Source: Methanomassiliicoccales archaeon (GTDB lineage: Archaea > Thermoplasmatota > Thermoplasmata > Methanomassiliicoccales > UBA472). Taken from it: a stretch of DNA of 6,129 nucleotides. Below, piece after piece: positions 1 to 5,921 of this stretch. A model generated the notes under the pieces. The model was not told the origin of the DNA and did no database searches. It worked only from the letters and a program-made list of their open reading frames with translations. The translations under genes were made by a program, and so were the position numbers. Every line of letters begins with the position of its first letter. Positions within the stretch are counted from its first letter, which is position 1. Location: contig DUJZ01000007.1 of the NCBI GenBank assembly GCA_013329565.1, positions 8,405-14,533 of the forward strand. Direction: 5' to 3'.

Positions 1-126
1 GATGGTTCCGGATCCGTGGAGTGAGAGCTGCCAGCCATATGAAATGGGAGCAAGGACCGCCTGGTCGTGGCAGTTACCGGCGTTCGCCGCCCGGGAGCCA
101 TCCGCCGGAGCGATCGGTCTCGCCAT
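1..126 (-). CDS. Possible 5' part of an unidentified gene, running off the left edge
   Basis: An ATG at 126-124 directly follows the TGA stop (129-127) of the upstream gene, and the frame stays open for 42 codons to the window edge. The predicted start reads MARPIAPADGSRAAN and later contains SYGWQLSLHGSGT. I recognise no family. There is only a weak Shine-Dalgarno-like CAGGTCC about 12 nt upstream, so translation would depend on coupling to the preceding gene. A second in-frame-independent ATG at 38-36 could be the real start instead. In GC-rich DNA an open frame of this length can arise by chance, so this is a tentative call; sequence to the left of the window would settle it. Confidence 0.25.
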   Translation of the reverse strand, partial: MARPIAPADGSRAANAGNCHDQAVLAPISYGWQLSLHGSGTI

Positions 127-744
127 TCACTGGAAGCCGGACCTGATGAAGAACGGAAGCTCGAACCCGGAGGTGGGGCCGACCACTACGTTGAAACGGG
201 ATATCCTCTCGATCATGCTCTTGTATCCTGCCGCCAGGCCGGGGATGACCAGGGTGCGGTGGGAGACCCTGTTGGCCAGCGTGCTTCCGCTCATGGCCTT
301 CATCACGGCCATCTGGGTGATGGCGTCCTCGTGCACCGCGTTGTCCACCGTGTATCCCTTGGTGTCCATGGGCACGATGAACGCCGGGAGGCCCGACGCA
401 TCCATTATTCTTTTCAGTATGTCGACGGTGATCACCGAGCTCGATGTGAGGATGACGGGCGAGTCCGTTCCTGGGCCGTTGATCTCGATGAGGGCTTCGG
501 GCACCTTCCTCATCATCGGATCGCTGACCTCTAGTCTTATGGACAGAGAACACACCCTGTCCATGAGGTCCGCCCAGTCCTTATCGAGATGCGGACATCT
601 CGCCGCCACTCCCTGACCTGAGGCCAGCCGCGAGGCCAACCCCTGACAGACCTTTTCACCGCATTCCCCGCAGTCCTTTCCAGGCAGGTAACGGACCACA
701 TCCTGTGAGGTGAGCTGGTATAGATCGATCCCTTCCACGGTCAT
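127..744 (-). CDS. 4Fe-4S / corrinoid-binding-domain protein related to CdhE/AcsC (corrinoid iron-sulfur protein large subunit), without TIM barrel
   Basis: This 205-aa protein has two recognisable parts. Residues about 8-55 form a 4Fe-4S domain of the corrinoid iron-sulfur protein type, with Cys25, Cys28, Cys33 and Cys50 (CX2CX4CX16C) followed by Pro. Residues about 95-205 resemble the C-terminal domain of CdhE/AcsC, with the segments SPVILTSSSVITVD, PMDTKGYTVDNAV, HRTLVIPGLAA (162-172) and NVVVGP (185-190). In the parent protein (about 440-460 aa) a methyltetrahydropterin-type TIM barrel separates these parts; here it is absent. In the known family the cluster supplies electrons for reductive activation of the corrinoid, and the C-terminal domain faces the corrinoid. 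I infer a small electron-transfer or corrinoid-handling protein, not a methyltransferase. It is divergent from the GTPase-RamA operon, which fits a role in corrinoid activation. No Shine-Dalgarno precedes the ATG; a TATA-like element about 29 nt upstream suggests a leaderless mRNA. It could also be annotated as an ACDS gamma-subunit-like protein. Confidence 0.85.
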   Translation of the reverse strand: MTVEGIDLYQLTSQDVVRYLPGKDCGECGEKVCQGLASRLASGQGVAARCPHLDKDWADLMDRVCSLSIRLEVSDPMMRKVPEALIEINGPGTDSPVILTSSSVITVDILKRIMDASGLPAFIVPMDTKGYTVDNAVHEDAITQMAVMKAMSGSTLANRVSHRTLVIPGLAAGYKSMIERISRFNVVVGPTSGFELPFFIRSGFQ

Positions 745-768
745 GTGACAAATATTGTCTAAAGGATG

Positions 769-784
769 ATTTTAAACTTTCAGG
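769..784 (-). promoter_or_regulatory. Candidate archaeal promoter (BRE + TATA) of the 4Fe-4S/corrinoid-domain gene
   Basis: Read on the minus strand, CTGAAAG (a purine-rich BRE-like stretch) runs directly into TTTAAAAT (776-769). The TATA-like centre is about 29 nt upstream of the ATG at 744, which places the expected transcription start within a few bases of the start codon. No Shine-Dalgarno lies between, so the transcript is probably leaderless or nearly so. This is judged by eye from sequence and spacing only. Confidence 0.5.
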
Positions 785-918
785 CATTCGTTTTTTGAAT
801 TCCTTGACAGTTTTCGGGATATGCACCCTGACAGGGAGCAGTTGGATGCCGTCATGTCCAAGGGATTTTCCCCGTTCAACCGGTAATGGTCGCCCAGTTC
901 GGAAATGAGCACCACAAT

Positions 919-928
919 GATAAATACA
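919..928 (+). promoter_or_regulatory. Candidate TATA box of the GTPase-RamA operon
   Basis: GATAAATACA is TATA-like and is centred about 25 nt upstream of the ATG at 949, the spacing expected from an archaeal TATA box to the transcription start. The GTPase start codon has no Shine-Dalgarno, and an in-frame TAA at 931-933 rules out a start upstream of it. Together these suggest a leaderless operon transcript. Confidence 0.5.
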
Positions 929-948
929 CATAACCCCGTTTTTATCTG

Positions 949-1542
949 ATGTTCATCATCCAGGTCGGAGGGTTCCTGGGCAGCGGCAAGACCACATTGA
1001 TGATCAGACTGGGAAAGGCCATTGGCGCCGCCGGGAGGAAGGTGGTGATCATAGTCAACGAGGTGGGGGAGGTGGGGGTCGACGGGGATGTCCTGGAGGC
1101 CAACAAACTGCGGACCGTGGAGATCACGGAGGGATGCATTTGCTGCTCCCTCTCCGGCACGCTTCAGAGCACGCTCAGGACGGTAAAAAAGGAGCTCTCC
1201 CCGGACGTGGTGCTGATAGAGCCCACCGGATTGGCATTGCCCAAACGCATCAATCAGATCGTCAGGACCTCCATGGTGGAGCCCGAGGGCAGCTTCACCG
1301 TTGTCCTGGTGGACTCCTTCCGCATAGGCGACCTCATAGAGGCGAACGGTACCTTCTTCCTCCGGCAGCTGGAGGGTTCTGACCTGATCGGCCTGAACAA
1401 GGTGGACATAATATCGGACGAGGATGTGGAGACGGCGGAGTCGAGGTTGCAGGACCTGGTCCCTGGCGCGATGATCGTTCGCCTCTCGGCAAAGACGGGG
1501 GAGGGCGTGGACGCCGTTCTCGCTTCGCTGAGGTTGCCATGA
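949..1542 (+). CDS. CobW/HypB-family (G3E) GTPase, putative metallochaperone or corrinoid-associated factor
   Basis: A 197-aa P-loop GTPase of the G3E class (CobW, HypB, UreG, MeaB). Visible motifs are Walker A GGFLGSGKTT (7-16), the NEVG switch segment (37-40), the CxCC metal-binding motif C63-I-C65-C66 typical of CobW/COG0523 proteins, EPTG (91-94) with a following hydrophobic turn, NKVD (150-153) for guanine recognition and SAKTGEGV (180-187). It has only the GTPase domain: the C-terminal CobW domain and any His-rich metal store are missing, so it is short compared with typical COG0523 proteins. Family members use GTP hydrolysis to insert or sense a metal or cofactor. First in a tight operon ending in a RamA-like activator, it plausibly helps load or maintain the corrinoid or a metal of the methyltransferase system; that role is inference. 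The stop overlaps the next gene by ATGA. The start is fixed by an upstream in-frame stop. Confidence 0.88.
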   Translation: MFIIQVGGFLGSGKTTLMIRLGKAIGAAGRKVVIIVNEVGEVGVDGDVLEANKLRTVEITEGCICCSLSGTLQSTLRTVKKELSPDVVLIEPTGLALPKRINQIVRTSMVEPEGSFTVVLVDSFRIGDLIEANGTFFLRQLEGSDLIGLNKVDIISDEDVETAESRLQDLVPGAMIVRLSAKTGEGVDAVLASLRLP

Positions 1543-1973
1543 GCGAAGACAGCAAGGAGATGGCCGGGGGCGGTTCATCTGGAATGACATGGGACGTTCG
1601 CTTCAGCGATCCGGTGGACGGTGCCTATCTGGAAAAGGTGCTGAACGCCTGGATCATGTGCGTCGCCGATTCCTTGGCAAGGGAGGGCAGGATGATGGGC
1701 CACCTGAAGTCGGTCTTCAGGTGCGACCGGGGATGGATATCCCTGAATCTTGTGGACCTCCGGCTGGGAACGGACTCCCGCCGTTCATTGGAGGGGCAGG
1801 TCACCGCGGGGCGGATGAAGATCATGGCCGCTCTGCTGGGTTTCGACGATATGACCATACGCCGGGGCATCGAGGAAGGGACCGAGCGGTTCGTTCGGGA
1901 TCGTTCCGGCCCGTTGGAACTGCGTCCCGTGGGAAGGGACGAAAAGATGATGTCGATGGAGGGAACGTTATGA
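1539..1973 (+). CDS. Uncharacterised 144-aa protein between CobW-like GTPase and RamA-like activator
   Basis: I do not recognise this family. The ATG overlaps the GTPase stop (ATGA at 1539-1542) and is preceded by GAGGT at 1530-1534; its own stop overlaps the RamA start (ATGA at 1970-1973). This strongly suggests translational coupling of all three genes. The first 15 or so residues are polar and Gly-rich, followed by a compact region starting near MTWDVRFSDP. There is no signal peptide or obvious membrane segment. It has only two cysteines (in WIMCVADS and VFRCDRG) and no cluster motif. The end is acidic and Met-rich. Its fixed place between a GTPase with a CxCC motif and a corrinoid activator suggests a partner protein, perhaps an adaptor or cofactor carrier, but no function can be read from the sequence. 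Confidence 0.8.
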   Translation: MSEDSKEMAGGGSSGMTWDVRFSDPVDGAYLEKVLNAWIMCVADSLAREGRMMGHLKSVFRCDRGWISLNLVDLRLGTDSRRSLEGQVTAGRMKIMAALLGFDDMTIRRGIEEGTERFVRDRSGPLELRPVGRDEKMMSMEGTL

Positions 1974-3595
1974 GCCTGGGTTTATCAATAGACATAGGGA
2001 CCAGCGGGACGAGGATGCACGCTCTCGACCTCAAGGACGGCAGGATATTGGGGACGGCGATCACCGTACGCCATCCCATACCTGGATCGAACGTGATGGA
2101 TCACCTGACCTTCTGCATCGAGGTGGGGACGGACATCGCCCACCGTCTGCTGGTGGACACCGCCAACCGGCTGATCGGCCTTCTGGAGATCGACCGGAGC
2201 AAGGTGGAGAGGGTGGCCATCTGCGGCAATCCGATCCAGCTCTCCATTTTCCAGAACATGGAGATCCGCGATCTGGCCTTCGCCGGGGAGAGGGCGCTGA
2301 AGGCACGGGGGGTGGAGCCGCAGAAGAGGGACGCCCGGGTGATCAAGACGGCCGAGGTCGGCCTGGACGTGAACCCGGAGGCCGACCTTTACGTTCCACC
2401 GGCCATAAAGCACGAGATCGGGGCGGACGCCCTGGCCATGATGCTCAAGAGCGGCCTGCTGGACAGGAAGGAGACCTGCCTGGTGACCGACTACGGCACC
2501 AACGCAGAAATGGCCCTCAAGGTGGGCGACACCATCTACACGGGAAGCGCCGCGGCCGGGCCGGCCATCGAGGGGCAGCACATCAAGATGGGTATGCTGG
2601 CCGCCCCGGGGGCGATCTCCGACCTGGAGTACGACTTCAGCTGGCGGTGCAAGGTGTTGGACGAGTCCATGCTGCCCCAGGACGGGGACCGACTGGACCT
2701 CAACACCGGTGCGGTCAACGATGAAGGGCCCATGCACGGAAAGGCCAGAGGCATAACTGGCACCGGGGTCATCGCGGCCATCGCCGCCGGCATGGAGACC
2801 GATCTGGTCAAGCCCCCCAGGATCAACACCGGCGACCACCTGCTCCACCTGCAGGACGGGATCACCTTGACCGAGAACGACGTCCTGGAGGCCACCAAGA
2901 CCTTTGGGGCCATGCGTGCCGGCCACTTCACCCTGCTCGAGCACGCCGGCGTTAAGTTCGACGACCTGGACAGCATGTACATGAGCGGGGCCAGCGGGAC
3001 TTACGTGGACGCCCTGAAGGCTCAGAAGGTGGGGCTGCTGCCGCCCTCCCCTCACACCATATACCAGGTTGGTAACACCTCATTGGCCATGGCCACTGAC
3101 CTGGTGAGGGACCCCGAGTGGATCGATAGGCTGCAAAGCATCGCCAAGGGGATCCGCTCGAACCACGTGATGTTCGCGACGGACAGCATCTTCGAGAGCA
3201 TATTCATCCAAGAGCTGGCGTACTGGCAGGAGGGGATGCCACTGGAGGCCTACAACATGATGCTGGCGACCATGGACATTCAGGAACTTCCCAAGCGCTT
3301 CCGCAAGGCCACCGTCCGCAAGATGGTGCAGAGGGACATACCTGTCCTGGGGGACCAGGGGCTGATGATACTCAAGGACGTCGGGGTCACCCTGCGCGGC
3401 AGCTTCGAGGGGTGCACCGGCTGCCAGAAGTGCCTGAAGGACTGCCCGGAGAGGGCCATCACCATAAAGAAGGCGAAGGCCGGATTCGACATCACCGTCG
3501 CCTCCGACCTGTGCAACGGCACGGCCTGCCTGAGGTGTGACCGGATCTGTCCAGAGAAGGTGTTCAACTTCCGGATGCTGAAGATGGACGGTTGA
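1970..3595 (+). CDS. ramA: RamA-like ATP-dependent corrinoid reductive activation protein
   Basis: This 541-aa protein matches the methyltransferase corrinoid activation family (DUF4445 type; Methanosarcina RamA is about 530-540 aa). Such proteins use ATP and low-potential electrons to reduce inactive Co(II) corrinoid to Co(I) on methyltransferase corrinoid proteins. The N-terminal part has actin-like ATPase features: phosphate loop SIDIGTSGT (6-14), VTDYGTNAEM (172-181), GSAAAGPAIEG (192-202), GITGTGVIAA (261-270) and MSGASGTYVD (338-347). The C-terminus is a two-cluster ferredoxin domain with Cys482, 485, 488, 492-Pro and Cys515, 520, 523, 527-Pro. Like archaeal RamA, and unlike bacterial RACo proteins, it has no N-terminal 2Fe-2S domain. 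The start is chosen at 1970 although the frame is open back to 1589: GGAGG at 1958-1962 lies 7 nt upstream, the ATGA overlap fits, and MSLGLSIDIGTSG begins exactly at the first ATPase motif. The partner is probably MtaC here; a methylamine corrinoid protein elsewhere is also possible, so the symbol marks the family rather than a proven orthologue. Confidence 0.9.
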   Translation: MSLGLSIDIGTSGTRMHALDLKDGRILGTAITVRHPIPGSNVMDHLTFCIEVGTDIAHRLLVDTANRLIGLLEIDRSKVERVAICGNPIQLSIFQNMEIRDLAFAGERALKARGVEPQKRDARVIKTAEVGLDVNPEADLYVPPAIKHEIGADALAMMLKSGLLDRKETCLVTDYGTNAEMALKVGDTIYTGSAAAGPAIEGQHIKMGMLAAPGAISDLEYDFSWRCKVLDESMLPQDGDRLDLNTGAVNDEGPMHGKARGITGTGVIAAIAAGMETDLVKPPRINTGDHLLHLQDGITLTENDVLEATKTFGAMRAGHFTLLEHAGVKFDDLDSMYMSGASGTYVDALKAQKVGLLPPSPHTIYQVGNTSLAMATDLVRDPEWIDRLQSIAKGIRSNHVMFATDSIFESIFIQELAYWQEGMPLEAYNMMLATMDIQELPKRFRKATVRKMVQRDIPVLGDQGLMILKDVGVTLRGSFEGCTGCQKCLKDCPERAITIKKAKAGFDITVASDLCNGTACLRCDRICPEKVFNFRMLKMDG

Positions 3596-3609
3596 AACCT
3601 TCAAGTTCG

Positions 3610-3644
3610 AAACCCTGAAAAAAAATAAAAAAAGTAAGGGGTTT
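3610..3644 (-). terminator. Poly-T terminator of mtaCB in the convergent spacer
   Basis: On the minus strand, just after the mtaB stop, the transcript would contain seven T, an A, then eight T (plus-strand A runs at 3618-3625 and 3627-3633). Oligo-T tracts are the usual archaeal termination signal. The tracts are flanked by a short inverted repeat, AAACCC (3610-3615) and GGGTTT (3639-3644), which may form a weak stem. On the plus strand the same stretch is A-rich and would be a poor terminator for the RamA operon. The spacer is only 65 nt, so the convergent transcripts may overlap. Confidence 0.6.
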
Positions 3645-3660
3645 GGATGGCAAACAAGGC

Positions 3661-5064
3661 TTACAATCCGTAGTTCTTGGGATCGAACATCGGCACCTTC
3701 TTGTACTCCTTCAGGGCCCACTCAACGAACTTGTCCTCCTTGTCCGGGAGGGAGTTGAGGTCCTTGATCATGGTGTCGAGGGTGTCCTTCTCCATCTTGC
3801 TCAGGCGCAGGCCCTTTTTGTTGACCGATTCCTGTATCAGGTTCGCCGCGGTAAGGCCGGCGGCCTTGGCCCTTTCGTACTGGCTCCCGCTATTGGCCAC
3901 GATGACCTCGCCGATCCGGTAGGCGTTGTCGTAGGCCAGTATGAAGGCCTCAGGGCTGCGGAAGCGGTCGGTCGACATGTACAGGTCGCGCAGGATCTTG
4001 TCCTGCTTCAGCTGCTTGGCGGTGTTCATCAGGGCCGCCTCGTAGCCGATGGACCCGAGCCAGCACTGGACGGAGGAGCCTCCGAACTCAGGGTGGTACT
4101 CCACCGATTCGTTGCTCCACAGGTCGCACACCTGGGCGATGAGGTTGCCCATCATGTCGTTGTGGGCGCAGGTACAGTTCTTGCCTTCCTGGGCGGTCGG
4201 CCTTCCGGCGATCGCCTTCAGTATCGGTCCCTCATACCCACAGTCCTTGTCCGGACCGGTGGCGCCCGCCTCCCAGGCAACCAGGGTCCTGGTGGACGCG
4301 ATGGCCCTGGTGACCGCGGCGAACGTTCTCGCCACATCCTTGTCCAGGTACCCTCCGGCCATGAACATGCTGGTGTTGGCGCCGGCGCAGTTGGTGTCGC
4401 CCCCGGCGATTACCTTGTTCTTCTTGCAGATGTCGATCAGCTGGGGCCACAGCCATTCCATGTCCAGGGAGCCCAAATAGCCTATGCCGAACAGCCAGGC
4501 CTTGATGTCCCCGTTCATGATGGCATAGTCGGCGACCTCCTTGCCGCCCATGCTCTCGATGGACAGCACGTCCGCTCCGTTCTCGCAGGCCACCTCGGCG
4601 GCCTCGATTACCTTCTCCGGATAGGAGTGCTCCTTGTCCATTCCAGGCCTCAAGCCCCTCTCGCAGAGCCTGGGGTCGGCGATGGTGTGGCGTATGGAGA
4701 GAGCGATCCCGTACTCATCGTGGTACTTCTCCATGAGCTCCTTCTGACCGGCGACCACCGGTTTCGCGAACTTCTTGGGGTCGTTGGCCATCTGCCAGAT
4801 GTGCTCGTTCTCCAGCTGTACGGCCGGAAGCCCGATAGTGACCGCCCGGTCGAGTATGTCCTTGGTTATGTAGTCGACATACTCCCTCCTCAGGGTCTCG
4901 GGGTTCTTGCCCGCATCTGGCCTGGGAGCGAAGTTGATCTCCGGCACCACGTGTCCGGCGCCCACCTTCTGGCCTAGACCGTAGGAAAGCGGATATTTCG
5001 CCTCCCCGAAGACCATCTCGTCCGCGCTCTTGTACTCCATCTTGGTGAATCTTTTTATTGCCAT
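3661..5064 (-). CDS. mtaB: Methanol:corrinoid methyltransferase MtaB
   Basis: This 467-aa protein corresponds over its full length to methanol--corrinoid methyltransferase MtaB (461 aa in Methanosarcina barkeri). MtaB is a zinc-dependent TIM-barrel enzyme in the cytoplasm that activates methanol and transfers its methyl group to Co(I) on MtaC, the first step of methanogenesis from methanol. Typical segments are ADEMVFGEAKYP, AGHVVPEINFAPRP, EKYHDEYGIALSIRHTIAD, SIESMGGKEV, GGDTNCAGANTSMF, GPDKDCGYEGP, NESVEYHPEFGG and a C-terminal PKNYGL. The three zinc ligands known from M. barkeri (Glu164, Cys220, Cys269) fall at Glu170, Cys226 and Cys275 with a constant shift of six, so the enzyme looks active. 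It is downstream of mtaC in the usual mtaCB order, 10 nt apart; GAGGTGAT (5076-5069) lies 4 nt before the ATG and overlaps the mtaC stop, so translation is probably coupled. No mtaA is present nearby. Confidence 0.97.
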   Translation of the reverse strand: MAIKRFTKMEYKSADEMVFGEAKYPLSYGLGQKVGAGHVVPEINFAPRPDAGKNPETLRREYVDYITKDILDRAVTIGLPAVQLENEHIWQMANDPKKFAKPVVAGQKELMEKYHDEYGIALSIRHTIADPRLCERGLRPGMDKEHSYPEKVIEAAEVACENGADVLSIESMGGKEVADYAIMNGDIKAWLFGIGYLGSLDMEWLWPQLIDICKKNKVIAGGDTNCAGANTSMFMAGGYLDKDVARTFAAVTRAIASTRTLVAWEAGATGPDKDCGYEGPILKAIAGRPTAQEGKNCTCAHNDMMGNLIAQVCDLWSNESVEYHPEFGGSSVQCWLGSIGYEAALMNTAKQLKQDKILRDLYMSTDRFRSPEAFILAYDNAYRIGEVIVANSGSQYERAKAAGLTAANLIQESVNKKGLRLSKMEKDTLDTMIKDLNSLPDKEDKFVEWALKEYKKVPMFDPKNYGL

Positions 5065-5068
5065 CTAT

Positions 5069-5076
5069 ATCACCTC
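5069..5076 (-). promoter_or_regulatory. Ribosome binding site of mtaB
   Basis: GAGGTGAT on the minus strand is a near-full match to the archaeal anti-Shine-Dalgarno and lies 4 nt before the mtaB ATG. It overlaps the TGA stop of mtaC (5077-5075), which links translation of the two subunits. Confidence 0.85.
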
Positions 5077-5860
5077 ACATCTTCCCCTTGGCCAGGTCAT
5101 CCCACTTGTTCCTGAGCTTCTTGTAGTCCCAGCCTTCCACGACCTTTCCGGCCAGCGTCGGCCCCTGTATCGCCTTCTCCGCGTACACGCCCAGTGGGAA
5201 GGATTCCACGAATGCCCGGTTCACCGCGCCTCCGGCGCATATGAACGGCAGCTCCACCCCTTTCTCCAACAACCTCTCCGCGATCCTTGGGAAGGCGGAC
5301 ATGGTGGTGGTCATCAAAGCGGTCCCGGTGACCAGGGTCGGTTTGGTGTCCACGACCTTATCGACCACATCGTCCACGGGCACATCTCTGCCCATGTCCA
5401 CGATGCCGTATCCGCTCGATCTCAACAGCACGGCGGCGATGTTCTTGCCGATGTCGTGCGGATCTCCTTCCGCCACGTGCATCACCACGGTACCCTTGGT
5501 GACCATGGCCGATGTCATCTTCTTCTCGGCTTCCTTCACACCGGTCTCCATGGACTTGGCCGCCAGCATGACATGAGGCAGATAATAGATGCCTTTACCA
5601 TACAGATCCCCGACCACGTCCATCCCCTTTACGAGGCCTTTCTCGATCACATCCTCCGGCTTGTACTTCGCCAAAGCCCCCTTCACGCTGGCCTCGACGT
5701 CCTTCCACTTCATGTAGAGGACGTCTTCGGCCACTTTCTTTAGTAAGGGGTCCTTAGGAAGCATCTTCGCCGCGATCGTCTCGGGATTGTCCTTAGACTC
5801 CGAAACGATGTCGTATCGAACGAACACCTCGTTGTAGTCCACTTTACCTATGTCTAGCAC
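5075..5860 (-). CDS. mtaC: Methanol-specific corrinoid protein MtaC
   Basis: MtaC is the small corrinoid protein that accepts the methyl group of methanol from MtaB and passes it to MtaA. From the GTG start it is 261 aa, against 258 in Methanosarcina barkeri. Residues about 1-115 form the helical cap domain (with LYGKGIYYLPHVMLAAKSM), followed by a Rossmann-like cobalamin-binding domain: GTVVMHVAEGDPHDIGKNI with the lower cobalt ligand His135 in DxHxxG, TGTALMTTTM (178-187) for the SxL-type site, and CAGGAVN (208-214). The frame is open back to an ATG at 5911, which would add 17 residues (MGKSWGKKCSLPSRGEK). I prefer GTG at 5860: GAGGTGAG (5871-5864) lies 3 nt before it, the ATG has no ribosome binding site, the length fits, and a BRE/TATA pair predicts transcription starting near 5900, inside that extension. 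It is the first gene of mtaCB and a likely substrate of the nearby RamA-like protein. Confidence 0.95.
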   Translation of the reverse strand: MLDIGKVDYNEVFVRYDIVSESKDNPETIAAKMLPKDPLLKKVAEDVLYMKWKDVEASVKGALAKYKPEDVIEKGLVKGMDVVGDLYGKGIYYLPHVMLAAKSMETGVKEAEKKMTSAMVTKGTVVMHVAEGDPHDIGKNIAAVLLRSSGYGIVDMGRDVPVDDVVDKVVDTKPTLVTGTALMTTTMSAFPRIAERLLEKGVELPFICAGGAVNRAFVESFPLGVYAEKAIQGPTLAGKVVEGWDYKKLRNKWDDLAKGKM

Positions 5861-5863
5861 TTT

Positions 5864-5871
5864 CTCACCTC
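5864..5871 (-). promoter_or_regulatory. Ribosome binding site that sets the GTG start of mtaC
   Basis: GAGGTGAG on the minus strand, followed by AAA and then GTG (5860-5858). It matches the mtaB site in sequence and spacing. It overlaps a 10-bp palindrome, CCTCGCGAGG (5868-5877), so a short stem in the mRNA could in principle modulate access. Confidence 0.75.
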
Positions 5872-5921
5872 GCGAGGGTAATGAACATTTCTTCCCCCAC
5901 GATTTCCCCATTGACGTGGTC

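Larger units (their letters stand above)
745..948. other. Divergent intergenic region with two outward promoters and a short open frame
   Basis: This 204-bp gap separates the minus-strand 4Fe-4S/corrinoid-domain gene from the plus-strand GTPase operon. Each end carries a TATA-like element for the flanking gene. Between them, 776-886 is open on the plus strand and ends in TAA at 884-886; from its only ATG (821) it would make a 21-residue peptide ending in SKGFSPFNR. The ATG has no convincing ribosome binding site. A near-perfect direct repeat, CCTTGACAG (802-810) and CCCTGACAG (826-834), is offset by 24 nt and could be a regulator site or chance. I see no tRNA or stable structured RNA here. 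Confidence 0.5.

Noticed and set aside
2..616. Plus-strand 204-codon frame at the left edge
   Set aside because: Antisense to the CdhE/AcsC-like gene, whose cysteine motif and conserved C-terminal segments are clear.
656..931. Minus-strand 91-codon frame spanning the divergent intergenic region
   Set aside because: It overlaps the start of the 4Fe-4S/corrinoid-domain gene in another frame, has no ribosome binding site and no recognisable sequence features.
1589..1969. N-terminal extension of the RamA-like protein (frame open from 1589)
   Set aside because: The extension is Gly/Arg-rich noise out of frame with the 144-aa gene that occupies the same DNA. ATG 1970 has GGAGG at the right distance and begins at the ATPase motif.
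1985..3055. A 356-codon open frame on the minus strand opposite the RamA-like gene
   Set aside because: Antisense shadow, rich in Gly, Val, His and Gln, with no motif; the RamA-like protein in this stretch has a full set of ATPase motifs.
3643..4977. A 444-codon open frame on the plus strand opposite mtaB
   Set aside because: It is a mirror of mtaB codon bias in GC-rich DNA: low-complexity, rich in Gly, Val, Leu and His, with no recognisable domain. mtaB on the other strand is unambiguous.
127..5911. Pyrrolysine (in-frame TAG) readthrough in the genes of this window
   Set aside because: All complete genes here end in TGA or TAA and none contains an in-frame TAG; MtaB, unlike the methylamine methyltransferases, does not use pyrrolysine.
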